From Nocardia grenadensis NBRC 108939 (GTDB lineage: Bacteria; Actinomycetota; Actinomycetes; Mycobacteriales; Mycobacteriaceae), in NCBI RefSeq assembly GCF_001613445.1, contig NZ_BDCJ01000018.1, positions 62,001 through 126,000 of the forward strand: a stretch of DNA of 64,000 nucleotides. Direction: 5' to 3'. The notes below the pieces were generated by a model, which had not been told where the DNA came from, did no database searches, and saw nothing but the letters and a program-made list of their open reading frames with translations. Below, piece after piece: positions 16,214-25,717 of this stretch; position 1 is the first letter of the stretch, and each line of letters begins with the position of its first letter. The translations under genes and the position numbers were made by a program.

Positions 16214-17197
16214 TCAGGTGGACTCGTCGAGCCCCGCGGCCGCATATGCCGCCAGTGCGGCATCGGAGCGGTCCCGGACCGCCGCCACCAGATCGGGCGG
16301 GCCCAGCACCGTCACCCCGGGTCCGAACCCGAGCGCCAAGCGCGCCATCCAGTCCAGTGTGGCGAAACGCATGGTCGCCTCGATACTCCCGTCGACGTGC
16401 ACCGCTACCCGGTGCATCGGGTACTGGTCCAGTACCCAGCCGTGATCGGCGGCGATCAGCAGCCGGGCCAACGGGACCGCGGGATCGTCCTGGAACAGAT
16501 CCAGCCCCGCCTCCGTATCGCGCGCCTCCCGCGGCGGGCGGGCCGGTTCGTCGAGCTCGGCCGCCGATTCGATGCGGTCGAATCGGAACAGTCGCACGCC
16601 CTCGGCCTGCCGGCACCACGCCTGCAGATAGCTGTTGTCGTCGACGGCCACGATCCGAATGGGATCGACTACCCGGTCCGACACCACATCGCGGCTCGCC
16701 GAGTAGTACTCCAGTCGCAGCGCCCGGCGCGCCGCCACCGCGGACCGCACCGTGGTCACCGCCGGAGCCTCGGCGGGAAGTCCGCCGCCCGGCACGCCCC
16801 CCGTGTCCTCGGCCGGCGCCGCACCGGAGATCGCCGCCTCGAGCTTCGCGATGGCCGAATGGGCGGCGGTCGGATCCACCATGCCCGGCAGATCGACGAT
16901 CGACCGCAACGCCACCAGCACCGCCGTGGCCTCGATCGAGGTCAGCCGCAACGGCCGCTCGATACCCGCGGTAAACGTGACCTGCACACTCTCCTCCGAA
17001 AAGGACAGATCTATCAGGTCACCGGGACCGTAGCCGGGCAGCCCGCACATCCACAACTGATTCAGATCGGCCATCAACTGCTTGGTCGTGACCCCCAGAT
17101 CGGCCGCGGCCTCGGCCGCACTGATCCCCGGATTGGCCACGAAATACGGGACCATATTCAACAGCCGCGACAGCCGCGCCGACAACCGCGTGCTCAC
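16214..17197 (-). CDS. pafC: WYL-domain regulator PafC
   Basis: 327 residues. A partner of PafB in the heteromeric transcription activator of the RecA-independent mycobacterial DNA damage response; the name reflects its place in the Pup ligase operon, not a role in ligation. The N-terminal winged HTH (about 5-60) includes AAADLGVTTKQLMADLNQLWMCG. The WYL domain (about 150-240) contains RRALRLEYYSASRD and SYLQAWCRQAEGVRLFRFDRI, the latter with the expected aromatic/Arg ligand-pocket positions. GTG start overlaps the pafB stop. Confidence 0.92.
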   Translation of the reverse strand: MSTRLSARLSRLLNMVPYFVANPGISAAEAAADLGVTTKQLMADLNQLWMCGLPGYGPGDLIDLSFSEESVQVTFTAGIERPLRLTSIEATAVLVALRSIVDLPGMVDPTAAHSAIAKLEAAISGAAPAEDTGGVPGGGLPAEAPAVTTVRSAVAARRALRLEYYSASRDVVSDRVVDPIRIVAVDDNSYLQAWCRQAEGVRLFRFDRIESAAELDEPARPPREARDTEAGLDLFQDDPAVPLARLLIAADHGWVLDQYPMHRVAVHVDGSIEATMRFATLDWMARLALGFGPGVTVLGPPDLVAAVRDRSDAALAAYAAAGLDEST

Positions 17198-18189
17198 AAC
17201 GCCACCTCCGTCCGGTCGATCACCGAACGCAACCGCGCCACCACATCGGCCCGCAACTCCGCCGGTTCGAGCACCAGCGCATCGGCACCCAACCCCGTGA
17301 TCAACCGGGCCAGCCAGTGCTGCGACCGGATCGGCACCTCCAGCACACTGCCCGGCCGGTCACCGACGGTCCGGCTACCCACCACCTCGCCGATCCGGCG
17401 CAGATCCCGGCCTCGGCCCTGCGCCACCCAGATCGTGGCCGACCCGGTGACCGGAGCACTACCGGTCACCCTGGTCACGATTTCCCGCAGATCGGTCCCG
17501 GCGGGCGGATGCACGGCATTACGCGGCCCGTACGCGGCGATCTCCTCCCCGATCCGGGACAACCGGAACGTCCGCACCGCATCCCGGTCGCGGTCGTGCC
17601 CCACCAGATACCAGCGCCCCCGCCACGTCACCACCCCCCACGGCTCCACATCCCGCATCAAAAACGGCGCATTACTGGCCCCACGATGCTCGAACCGCAC
17701 TGCCTGCCCGGCATCGATCGCCGCCAGTAACTTACCCAGCACCGGCTCCGACCCGCGCGTCCGCGCCGGCACCGCCGGAATCGCCGCGAACGCGGTATCG
17801 GTCTCTACGTGCACACCTCCCGCCCGCAATTTCAGCAGTGCCCCCGCCGCGGCCGCCGCCAGCTCCGGCGACTCCCACATCTGCAGAGCCACCGCCACCG
17901 CCGCCGACTCCTCACTGGTCAGATCGATATCCGGCAGCTCATAGGCATCCCGGTTGATCCGGTAACCCTCCACCGTCGAAAAACGACCGGACGGGCCCAC
18001 CTCGAGAGGTATGCCCAGATCCCGGAGCTCGTTCTTGTCCCGCTCGAACATCCGGCTGAATGCCTCGTCGCTGGCACAGTCCTCATAGCCCGCGACACTC
18101 TCCCGGATACGCTCCGCAGTCAGGAACTGCCGAGTCGACAGCAGCGCGATGACCAGATTCATCAGGCGCTCGACCTTGGATATCGCCAC
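17194..18189 (-). CDS. pafB: WYL-domain regulator PafB
   Basis: 331 residues, the first gene of the pafBC pair. N-terminal HTH: KVERLMNLVIALLSTRQFLTAERIRESV followed by SDEAFSRMFERDKNELRDLGIPLEV. The WYL core lies around 155-245 (AVRFEHRGASNAPFLMRDVEPWGVVTWRGRWYLVGHDRDRDAVRTFRLSRI region). The GTG start has no ribosome binding site; TATTCT at 18196-18201 on the minus strand ends 6 nt upstream, so the transcript is probably leaderless. That promoter separates pafBC from pafA, which lies 496 bp upstream beyond a repeat block. Confidence 0.93.
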   Translation of the reverse strand: MAISKVERLMNLVIALLSTRQFLTAERIRESVAGYEDCASDEAFSRMFERDKNELRDLGIPLEVGPSGRFSTVEGYRINRDAYELPDIDLTSEESAAVAVALQMWESPELAAAAAGALLKLRAGGVHVETDTAFAAIPAVPARTRGSEPVLGKLLAAIDAGQAVRFEHRGASNAPFLMRDVEPWGVVTWRGRWYLVGHDRDRDAVRTFRLSRIGEEIAAYGPRNAVHPPAGTDLREIVTRVTGSAPVTGSATIWVAQGRGRDLRRIGEVVGSRTVGDRPGSVLEVPIRSQHWLARLITGLGADALVLEPAELRADVVARLRSVIDRTEVAL

Positions 18190-18195
18190 CCGAGC

Positions 18196-18201
18196 AGAAT
18201 A
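18196..18201 (-). promoter_or_regulatory. Leaderless -10 box for pafB
   Basis: Reads TATTCT on the minus strand, 6 nt before the pafB GTG. It fits TAnnnT and there is no ribosome binding site between box and start. Confidence 0.5.
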
Positions 18202-18207
18202 ATGCAG

Positions 18208-18536
18208 TGTCTATTGGCGCCGCCTGCGGCGTCGCGGGGTTGCCGCCCCCTTGGTCTCGCCGTTTCGGCTTCGAGACTCGAGCCTTCGGCTCATGCGATG
18301 TGCGGTGAGCCGTCCACAGAGTGCAACTGTTGAGCACCTTCGGCCAAGGGGCGAGACGGGCCTCAACCCGTCGAAATATCTCGTAAGGCTCGACACATGC
18401 GGGTTACGTCGGCATTCGAAGTCCTGGCCGGATGCCGACTCGACCGCCCGGCCGACCTGGTGTCTGATCGCTTTCACGAACGGCGGGACCGAAGGGTCCT
18501 CGACCCCGCGGCGCCGCAGGCGCCGCAATAAACACA
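18208..18536. repeat. Repeat family A, diverged inverted pair, in the pafB-pafA gap
   Basis: The 496-bp gap 18190-18685 holds no gene. TGTCTATTGGCGCCGCC (from 18208, plus strand) and TGTGTTTATTGCGGCG (from 18536, minus strand) are inverted copies of the family A start module, each opening into a GC hairpin. A reversed copy of the family A end module (minus strand: GTGGACGG, then CACCGCACATCGCA) lies at about 18302-18330. Remaining bases up to pafA show nothing further that I can support. Confidence 0.6.
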
Positions 18537-18685
18537 GCACCTTCGCGAGTGAGCCCACCACCTTCGCCTTCGCGAACGAGTGACTTCCGGAGGCTCGCCC
18601 GGTACCTCGGCGCGAAGCGGACAGGCGGAGAACACGCGCCTGGGACCGGCCGGACCACAGCCTGACCGGCCCCAGGCGACGCGCA

Positions 18686-20044
18686 CTACATCGAGGCGAT
18701 CAAACGGTCCACTCGCTCGTCCACCGAGCGGAACGGGTCCTTGCACAGCACGGTGCGCTGGGCCTGGTCGTTCAGCTTGAGATGGACCCAATCGACCGTG
18801 AAGTCCCGGCCGGCCGCCTGGGCGGCGGTGATGAAATCACCGCGCAGTTTCGCCCGGGTGGTCTGCGGTGGGGTGTCGACCGCGGCGTCGACCGCGTCGT
18901 CCTCGGTGATCCGCTTGGCCAGACCCTTGCGCTGCAGCAGGTCGAAGACGCCGCGGCCACGTTTGATGTCGTGGTAGGCCAGATCCAGCTGGGCGATCTT
19001 GGGATCGGACAGCTCCATGTTGTAGCGGTCCTGGTAGCGCTGGAACAGTTTGCGCTTGATCACCCAGTCGATCTCGGTGTCGACCTTGGCGAAATCCTGC
19101 GACTCCACCGCGTCCAGGGTGCGGCCCCACAAATCGACCACCTGATCGACCTGCGGATCACGGTCCCGATTGCGTAGATGCTCCACGGCGCGGGCGTAGT
19201 ACTCGCGCTGGATATCCAGGGCGCTGGCCTGCCGGCCACCCGCCAGCCGCACCGGGCGGCGGCCGGTGAGGTCGTGACTGACCTCCCGGATGGCCCGGAT
19301 GGGATTGTCGAGCGCGAAATCGCGGAACGACACCCCGGCCTCGATCATCTCCAGCACCAGGGCGGCGGTGCCGACCTTGAGCATGGTGGTCGTCTCGGCC
19401 ATATTGGAATCGCCCACGATCACGTGCAGACGCCGATACTTCTCCGCGTCGGCATGCGGCTCGTCCCGGGTGTTGATGATCGGACGCGAGCGGGTGGTCG
19501 CCGAGGAGACGCCCTCCCAGATGTGCTCGGCCCGCTGCGACAGGCAGAACGTGGCCGCCTTCGGCGTCTGCAGCACCTTGCCGGCCCCGCAGATCAGCTG
19601 CCGGGTCACCAGGAACGGCAGCAGCACGTCGGAGATCCGGGAGAACTCGCCGGCCCGCACCACCAGGAAGTTCTCGTGGCAGCCGTAGGAGTTGCCCGCC
19701 GAATCGGTGTTGTTCTTGAACAGGTATATGTCCCCGCCGATCCCCTCCTCCGCGAGGCGCTGCTCGGCGTCGATGAGCAACTCCTCCAGTACTCGCTCCC
19801 CGGCCCGGTCATGAGTGACCAGCTGGACCAGGCTGTCGCATTCGGCGGTGGCGTACTCCGGATGCGAACCGACGTCGAGGTAGAGCCGGGCGCCGTTTCG
19901 CAGGAACACATTGGAGCTGCGCCCCCAGGAAACCACCCGGCGGAACAGATACCGGGCCACCTCGTCGGGACTGAGCCGGCGGTGTCCGTGAAAGGTGCAC
20001 GTCACACCGAATTCGGTCTCGATCCCCATAATTCGTCGCTGCAC
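18686..20044 (-). CDS. pafA: Pup-protein ligase
   Basis: 452 residues, the size of mycobacterial PafA. It joins the C-terminal glutamate of Pup to substrate lysines using ATP. The N-terminus MQRRIMGIETEFG carries the metal-binding Glu9; Asp57 in GARLYLDVGSHPEYAT is the position of the catalytic aspartate. TRDEPHADAEKYRRLHVIVGDSNMAE and the C-terminal ITAAQAAGRDFTVDW segments are also typical. pafA is separated from prcA upstream by a 759-bp repeat-filled gap, an unusual expansion if they share a transcript. Confidence 0.97.
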   Translation of the reverse strand: MQRRIMGIETEFGVTCTFHGHRRLSPDEVARYLFRRVVSWGRSSNVFLRNGARLYLDVGSHPEYATAECDSLVQLVTHDRAGERVLEELLIDAEQRLAEEGIGGDIYLFKNNTDSAGNSYGCHENFLVVRAGEFSRISDVLLPFLVTRQLICGAGKVLQTPKAATFCLSQRAEHIWEGVSSATTRSRPIINTRDEPHADAEKYRRLHVIVGDSNMAETTTMLKVGTAALVLEMIEAGVSFRDFALDNPIRAIREVSHDLTGRRPVRLAGGRQASALDIQREYYARAVEHLRNRDRDPQVDQVVDLWGRTLDAVESQDFAKVDTEIDWVIKRKLFQRYQDRYNMELSDPKIAQLDLAYHDIKRGRGVFDLLQRKGLAKRITEDDAVDAAVDTPPQTTRAKLRGDFITAAQAAGRDFTVDWVHLKLNDQAQRTVLCKDPFRSVDERVDRLIASM

Positions 20045-20123
20045 ACTATCGAGGTTACAGCGCGGACGGATTCCTGCGGGTCAGTGCGCAAAACCCGATG
20101 TATACGGCTTGGCAACGATTGGG

Positions 20124-20728
20124 CTGTGTTTATCGGCCCCGCCTCCGGCGGGGCGGGTCGGGGCCCTGTGACCCCGATTCTTCCCTCCTCCGCTCAGTCG
20201 CTGCGCTCCTTCGCTCCGTCGGTCCAGAATCGGGGGCGGGGCCCCGACCACGAACGCCGACCATCCGAAACAGACAGAAGGCGCACGCTGCCGTGCACCT
20301 GGACCGGCCCGAAGAGGCGCACAGCACTGTAAGTGCCCAACGGTCACCGATCCATGGACGGTCGACTGCACACACACTCAGTCGCTGCGCTCCCTCGCTC
20401 CCGTCGCTCCAGAACCGGGGGCGGGCCCCGACCACGAACGCCGACCATCCGAAACAGACAGAAGGCGCACGCTGCCGTGCACCTGGACCGGCCCGAAGAG
20501 GCGCACAGCACTGTAAGTGCCCAACGGTCACCGATCCATGGACGGCAGGCCGCGCGCTCACTCCTTCGCTCTGTGCCTCCGAGTCGGGGCACAGGCCCCG
20601 ACCAGGACGCCAACCGTCGGGAGTAGACAGAAGGTGGGTGCGGGCTACGTCATGACCAGCCTGAGCAGGCGCACAACACTGTAAGTGCTCAATGGTCGCC
20701 GATCTATGGACGGCCAACCGCACATCGC
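20124..20728. repeat. Repeat family A, three tandem units between prcA and pafA
   Basis: The 759-bp gap 20045-20803 has no gene. From 20124 the plus strand reads TGTGTTTAT, a hairpin (GCCCCGCC/GGCGGGGC), a large stem (20156-20166 with 20239-20249; 20172-20181 with 20226-20235), then a module ending CACTGTAAGTGC...GATCCATGGACGG. That end module recurs at about 20325, 20509 and 20677 (spacings 184 and 168 bp). Units 1 and 2 are identical over more than 100 bp. The open frames across it are repetitive and not credible proteins. Confidence 0.85.
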
Positions 20729-20803
20729 ACGGCACGAAAGCGGGTCGCGCACCGTTGTCGGTGCGCGACCCGTGGATTCTCGTCCGGCGCGGAGCCGGCC
20801 TGT

Positions 20804-21556
20804 TCAGTCCGGCTTGCCGCCGGTTTCCGGCTCCGCCGAGCCGGCCTCACCCGCCGAGCCGAGCAGCTCTTCGAGGGAGGCGCGGCCGATCCGGCGGAAC
20901 GCCCGCCGCGGCCGTGCCTGTTCCAGGGTGGCGACCTCCAGCGTGCCGACGCCGAGGGCACGCTTGTCCTTGTCCGCGCCCTCGCTGGACTGCAACGCCT
21001 CCACCGCGACCCGGATCGCCCCGGCCAGGTCCAGCCCCCGCCGGTAGGACTCTTTGAGCGCGCTGACGATGGGTTCGGTGGTACCGCCCATCACCACGTA
21101 TTCACGCTCGTCGACGATCGATCCGTCGAAGGTGATCCGGTAGAGGACCGATTCGGGTTCCTGGTCCGAATAGCTCACCTCGGCGACGCAGATCTCCACC
21201 TCGTAGGGTTTGAGCTGATCGGTGAATATCGAGCCCAGCGTCTGGGCGTAGGCGTTGGCCAGCGCTCGGCCGGTGACATCGCGGCGGTCGTACTGGTAGC
21301 CGCGCAGATCGGCCTGCAGGATGCCGCCCCGGCGCAGGTTCTCGAATTCGTTGTACTTGCCGACGGCGGCGAAACCGGTCCGGTCGTAGAGTTCGCTGAC
21401 CTTGTGCAGGGTCGCCGACGGATTCTCCGCCACGAACACCACACCCTTGTCGTAGGCGAGCACCACGACACTGCGGCCCCGGGCGATACCTTTGCGCGCG
21501 AGCTCGGTCTTGTCGCGCATGATCTGCTCGGCGGATGCATACAGCGGCAGGGTCAT
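20804..21556 (-). CDS. prcA: 20S proteasome alpha subunit
   Basis: 250 residues. Forms the outer heptameric rings of the actinobacterial 20S proteasome and gates entry. The N-terminus begins MTLPLYASAEQIMRDKTELARKGIARGRSVVVLAY, the usual alpha-subunit H0 helix and first strand. The C-terminal tail (after about residue 215) is disordered and rich in Ala/Gly/Glu. Its ATG overlaps the prcB stop (ATGA), so alpha and beta are made in a coupled way. It follows prcB as in M. tuberculosis. Confidence 0.97.
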   Translation of the reverse strand: MTLPLYASAEQIMRDKTELARKGIARGRSVVVLAYDKGVVFVAENPSATLHKVSELYDRTGFAAVGKYNEFENLRRGGILQADLRGYQYDRRDVTGRALANAYAQTLGSIFTDQLKPYEVEICVAEVSYSDQEPESVLYRITFDGSIVDEREYVVMGGTTEPIVSALKESYRRGLDLAGAIRVAVEALQSSEGADKDKRALGVGTLEVATLEQARPRRAFRRIGRASLEELLGSAGEAGSAEPETGGKPD

Positions 21557-22425
21557 GCCCGGGCGCTCCCTTCCTCTGCGGCCTGACGGTCGGCGGCGAT
21601 ACCGCGCGCGATCTCCTCGAGCCGGGATTCGGCCACCTCGACGGCGCCCTCGTCATCGATCAGGATCGCGGTCGGATAGATCCCCCGCAGCAGATCCGGC
21701 CCGCCGGTGGCGGTATCGTCATCGGCGGCGTCCACCAGGGCCTCGACCGCGATACGGAGGGCGCGATCGGCGTCGATCCCCTTGGCGTACAGCTTCTTCA
21801 GCGAGGTCCGCGCGAACATGGAGCCGGACCCGACGGCGGTGAATCCGAACCGCTCCTCGCTGCGCCCGCCCACCACATCGTAGGAGACGATGCGCCCGGC
21901 CCGGTCCGGATCGGTGGCCTGCTGGTCGTAGCCGACCAGCAGCGGCACCACCGCCAGGCCCTGCATGGCGGCCGGCAGGTTGTCGCGCACCATCTTCGAC
22001 AGTTTGTTGGCCTTGCCGTCGAAAGTGAGGGAAACACCTTCGATCTTCTCGTAGTGCTCGAGCTCCACCGCGAACAGGCGGACCAGTTCGATGGCCATGC
22101 CCACGGTCCCGGCGATACCGGTCGCCGAGTAGGTATCGGTGATATGGACCTTCTCCACATCGCGGCCCGCCAGCAGATTGCCCTGGGTGGAGCGCCGGTC
22201 ACCGGCGATCAGGACACCGCCGCGATAGGACACCGCCACCACGGTGGTGCCGTGCGGTGCGATATCCCCCGCGGCACCGCCGCCGGGGTTTCCGGCGGCG
22301 GTGGGCTGGCTCAGGGCGTCGAATCCGCTTCCCGGCAAGAGATCCGGGGCATGTTGACGCAGATGTTCGGAAAAGGACGAGAGGGCGTACCCCAGTTGGA
22401 GACGCAAGGGGTCACCTGCGGTCAC
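21553..22425 (-). CDS. prcB: 20S proteasome beta subunit
   Basis: 290 residues, the catalytic threonine protease of the inner rings. A 59-residue propeptide is removed after HG to expose Thr60 (APHG/TTVVAVSYRGG). GDRRSTQGNLLAGRDVEKVH carries the conserved Asp/Arg region, and YDVVGGRSEERFGFTAVGSGS supplies the usual SGS loop. Start GTG overlaps the pup stop. Order pup-prcB-prcA with 4-nt overlaps indicates one operon. Confidence 0.97.
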   Translation of the reverse strand: MTAGDPLRLQLGYALSSFSEHLRQHAPDLLPGSGFDALSQPTAAGNPGGGAAGDIAPHGTTVVAVSYRGGVLIAGDRRSTQGNLLAGRDVEKVHITDTYSATGIAGTVGMAIELVRLFAVELEHYEKIEGVSLTFDGKANKLSKMVRDNLPAAMQGLAVVPLLVGYDQQATDPDRAGRIVSYDVVGGRSEERFGFTAVGSGSMFARTSLKKLYAKGIDADRALRIAVEALVDAADDDTATGGPDLLRGIYPTAILIDDEGAVEVAESRLEEIARGIAADRQAAEEGSARA

Positions 22426-22616
22426 TGGCCACCTTTCTGCACGTAGGCACGAACGAAGTCTTCGGCGTTCTCTTCGAGCACATCGTCGATCTCGTCGAGC
22501 AGGTCGTCGGTGTCCTCCGCCAGCTTCTCGCGCCGCTCCTGACCCGCGGCGTCTACGCCGTCGACGCCTTCGTCATCGTCGCCGCCCCCGGCGCGTTTGG
22601 TCTGCTCTTGTGCCAT
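22422..22616 (-). CDS. pup: Prokaryotic ubiquitin-like protein Pup
   Basis: 64 residues, intrinsically disordered, charged. It ends VRAYVQKGGQ: the C-terminal Gln must be deamidated to Glu by Dop before PafA can attach it to lysines. The central EERREKLAEDTDDLLDEIDDVLEENAEDF-type helix is the part that binds the Mpa coiled coil. The ATG at 22616 has AGAGGAGG about 10 nt upstream; longer frames add non-homologous sequence. Stop overlaps prcB. Confidence 0.97.
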   Translation of the reverse strand: MAQEQTKRAGGGDDDEGVDGVDAAGQERREKLAEDTDDLLDEIDDVLEENAEDFVRAYVQKGGQ

Positions 22617-22781
22617 CGCAGCCGACCTCCTCTGTTTCCACCGACCGGCCGCGCTCGCGTACCGGACGAATCGTGAGCACCTCTGTGCTCGTTCTTCAAC
22701 AGTACCCAGCCGGGACGACACGTAGTCGGATTACGTCCCACCCCGGTGGTCGCGACCTCCGGGAACATTCCCGGCGAACAC

Positions 22782-24281
22782 TCAGGTGGTGAGCTGTTGC
22801 ACCAGGTCAGCAGCGGTATCGACCCCGTCGAGCAGTTTCCCGACGTGCGCTTTGGTACCGCGGCGAGGCTCCAGGGTGGGAATACGGACCAGCGAATCGC
22901 CACCCAGGTCGAAGATCACCGAGTCCCAGCTCGCGGCGGCGATATCGGCCCCGAACCGGCGCAGGCATTCCCCGCGGAAGTAGGCGCGGGTATCGGTGGG
23001 CGGTTTGGTCATGGCGTCGAGCACCTGCTGTTCGGTGACCAGCCGTTTCATGGATCCGCGCGCCACGAGGCGGTTGTACAGGCCCTTGTCCAGGCGCACA
23101 TCCGAGTACTGCAGATCCATCAGATGCAGTTTCGGCGCCGCCCAGCCCAGGCCCTCGCGGCTGCGCATCCCCTCGAGCAGGCGCAGCTTGGCCGGCCAGT
23201 CCAGCAGGTCGGCGCATTCCATCGGATCGCGTTCCAGTAGGTCGAGCACCATCGACCAGTTGTCGAGCACATCGCGTACCCGCTCGTCGTCGTTGCCCTG
23301 CTCCTCGACGAACTTCGCGACCCGTTCGTGATAGAGCCGCTGGATCGCCAGCCCGGTGAGCTCCCGACCGTCGGCCAGGGCGACCGTGGCGCGGAGGGTG
23401 GGATCGTGGCTGATGGTGTGGACCGCGGTGACCGGGCGGGCCAACTGCAGATCGGACAGATCGGCACCGGATTCGATCAGGTCCAGGACCAGCGCGGTCG
23501 TCCCGACCTTCAGATAGGTCGACATCTCGGCCAGATTGGCGTCGCCGATGATGACGTGCAGCCGGCGGTATTTGTCGGCGTCGGCGTGTGGTTCGTCGCG
23601 GGTGTTGATGATGCCGCGTTTGAGCGTGGTCTCCAGCCCGACCTCGACCTCGATGTAGTCCGAGCGCTGCGAGAGCTGGTAGCCCGCGTTATCGCCGGAC
23701 TGCCCGATCCCGACCCGGCCGGAACCGCAGATCACCTGCCGCGAGACGAAGAACGGGGTGAGCCCGAGAATTACCGCGTTGAACGGGGTTTCGCGGCTCA
23801 TCAGATAGTTCTCGTGGGTGCCGTAGGAGGCGCCCTTGCCGTCGACATTGTTCTTGTACAGCTGCATCCGGGGCGCGCCGGGCACGCTGGACGCGTGCCG
23901 GGCGGCCGCCTCCATCACTCGTTCACCGGCCTTGTCCCAGATCACCGCGTCGAGCGGATCGGTGACCTCCGGCGCGGAATATTCCGGATGCGCGTGGTCG
24001 ACGTAGAGGCGGGCGCCGTTGGTGAGGATCATATTCGCCGCGCCGACCTCGTCGGCATCGATCACCGGCGCCGGACCGTTCATCCGGCTCAGGTCGAAAC
24101 CGCGGGCATCGCGCAGTGGCGACTCGACCTCGTAGTCCCATCGGGTGCGCTTGGCACGCGGCACCCCCTCGGCCGCGGCGTAGGCCAGAACCGCCTGGGT
24201 AGAGGTGAGGATCGGGTTGGCCGACGGCTCGGTGGGGGTGGAGATCCCGTATTCGACCTCGATACCGATGATGCGCTGCAT
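22782..24281 (-). CDS. dop: Deamidase and depupylase of Pup
   Basis: 499 residues, a PafA paralogue that deamidates Pup and removes it from substrates. It begins MQRIIGIEVEYGI and keeps the catalytic-region aspartate at position 95 (GARLYVDHAHPEYSAPE). The Dop-specific insertion after the first strand (about 38-75) is present. TRDEPHADADKYRRLHVIIGDANLAE mirrors PafA. The ATG at 24281 was chosen from this N-terminus; upstream in-frame sequence is not homologous. It is 165 bp upstream of pup on the same strand and divergent from a DUF418-type membrane gene. Confidence 0.97.
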   Translation of the reverse strand: MQRIIGIEVEYGISTPTEPSANPILTSTQAVLAYAAAEGVPRAKRTRWDYEVESPLRDARGFDLSRMNGPAPVIDADEVGAANMILTNGARLYVDHAHPEYSAPEVTDPLDAVIWDKAGERVMEAAARHASSVPGAPRMQLYKNNVDGKGASYGTHENYLMSRETPFNAVILGLTPFFVSRQVICGSGRVGIGQSGDNAGYQLSQRSDYIEVEVGLETTLKRGIINTRDEPHADADKYRRLHVIIGDANLAEMSTYLKVGTTALVLDLIESGADLSDLQLARPVTAVHTISHDPTLRATVALADGRELTGLAIQRLYHERVAKFVEEQGNDDERVRDVLDNWSMVLDLLERDPMECADLLDWPAKLRLLEGMRSREGLGWAAPKLHLMDLQYSDVRLDKGLYNRLVARGSMKRLVTEQQVLDAMTKPPTDTRAYFRGECLRRFGADIAAASWDSVIFDLGGDSLVRIPTLEPRRGTKAHVGKLLDGVDTAADLVQQLTT

Positions 24282-24373
24282 GAGTTCGAGCGTAGGCGAA
24301 GGACGGCGAATCATCCGTCGAGTGGTACTTCCGGCCGATGCCGCGGCGTAGCCCGCGACCACATGCTCTGACC

Positions 24374-25561
24374 ATGACCCGCACCGTCGCCGACCCGCTC
24401 GTCCCCGGACCGAATCCGCCGCGCCCGTCCCGGCTCGCGGCCCTGGATGTGCTGCGCGGAATCGCCATCCTGGGCACGCTGGGCACGAATGTCTGGATCC
24501 TGACCGACCCCGAGGGCCTGAGCGGATATCTGCACCGGATCTCGATGTCCCCCACCGACGGTTGGATGTGGGCCGAGAAGGTGCTCCAACAACTGGCCCA
24601 GGGCAAATTCCTGGGGCTGCTGACGGTGATGTTCGGTATCGGCCTGGCCATCCAGCAGCGCTCGGCCCGCCGAGCCGGGCGCCCCTGGCCGGGCGGGTAC
24701 CCCTGGCGCGCCGCACTGCTGTTCCTCGACGGCCTGCTCAATTTCCTCCTGATCGCCGAGTTCGACGTGCTCATGGGGTATGCCGTGACGGCGGCGGTCG
24801 TCGCGTTCCTGCTCACCCGCAGTGGGCGGGCACAGGGCCGGTGGCTCTACACGATGCTCGGCGTGCACCTCACCTTGATCGCGCTCTACGTCGTCTCGCT
24901 GGTCTTGGCGGAGCCTTCCGCGCCGCGCGAGCGGGCACCGCTGGACCCCAACCCGTACGCCGACGGCTCGTTCTGGGATCTGGTGCTGTTCCGGGCCGAG
25001 CACGCACTGGCGTTCCGCGCCGAAGCGATCGTCATCCTGCCGCTGTCCGTCGTGCTGTTCCTGGTGGGCGCTCGCCTGTTCCACGCCGGTGTGTTCCGGC
25101 CCGAGGGGGCGCGACTGCGGCGCCGGCTCCTGTTTCTGGGCTTCGGCGTGGCCGCGCCGGTCGACCTGCTCGCCGGACTGGCCGGCGGGGGCGATCTGGT
25201 ACTGATCACCCGCTACGTCGTGGCGCCGGTGGTCTCGCTGGGCATTCTCGCGCTGGTCGCGGAGTTCTATGCGCGCCGCTCCCACACCGGCTTCGCCGGA
25301 CGCCGGCTGAGCGAGATCGGCCGGGCCGCGCTGAGCTGCTATATCCTGCAGAACCTGGTGGCGTCGATCCTGTGTTACGGCTGGGGGTTCGGGCTGGCCG
25401 CGCGGTTCGCGCCGGAGTCCCGGGTACCTTTCACCGTCGTCGTCTATGTGACCGTATGCACGGTGATCGCGCTGTTCGCGCACTGCTGGCTGCGCCGGTT
25501 CGCACGCGGTCCGGTGGAGTGGCTGTGGCATTCGAGCTACCGGCTGCTGAATCGGGCATAG
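24374..25561 (+). CDS. DUF418-type polytopic membrane protein (Rv2113-like)
   Basis: 395 residues with about eight to ten membrane segments. The N-terminal RLAALDVLRGIAILGTLGTNVWIL is the hallmark start of DUF418/acyltransferase-3-like proteins. The C-terminal part SEIGRAALSCYILQNLVASILCYGWGFGLA and GPVEWLWHSSYRLL are typical of the DUF418 end. It is the same position as Rv2113 next to dop. Molecular function unknown; families of this fold are often linked to acyl transfer or envelope transport. The ATG at 24374 was preferred to one 12 codons upstream because the latter gives an odd Pro/Arg-rich start. Confidence 0.82.
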   Translation: MTRTVADPLVPGPNPPRPSRLAALDVLRGIAILGTLGTNVWILTDPEGLSGYLHRISMSPTDGWMWAEKVLQQLAQGKFLGLLTVMFGIGLAIQQRSARRAGRPWPGGYPWRAALLFLDGLLNFLLIAEFDVLMGYAVTAAVVAFLLTRSGRAQGRWLYTMLGVHLTLIALYVVSLVLAEPSAPRERAPLDPNPYADGSFWDLVLFRAEHALAFRAEAIVILPLSVVLFLVGARLFHAGVFRPEGARLRRRLLFLGFGVAAPVDLLAGLAGGGDLVLITRYVVAPVVSLGILALVAEFYARRSHTGFAGRRLSEIGRAALSCYILQNLVASILCYGWGFGLAARFAPESRVPFTVVVYVTVCTVIALFAHCWLRRFARGPVEWLWHSSYRLLNRA

Positions 25562-25717
25562 CCGCTGCGCTGCGCTGATACGCCCGCCACAGTGAGCAGA
25601 CACACCCGGTCGCGGTACCACTGCGCGCCCGGGTAGCTGCCACCATTGACCCGGCCGTACCGGCAGACGCCCGGCCCGCACACCAGGGCCGGACGCGCAG
25701 CTTCGACGGAGGACGCG

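Noticed and set aside
12424..17944. Long plus-strand frames opposite helY, tatC and pafBC
   Set aside because: Composition and lack of motifs show they are shadows of well-identified minus-strand genes.
20130..20735. A 201-codon frame across the tandem repeats
   Set aside because: It is repetitive because the DNA is repeated, with no ribosome binding site or domain, so it is not treated as a gene.
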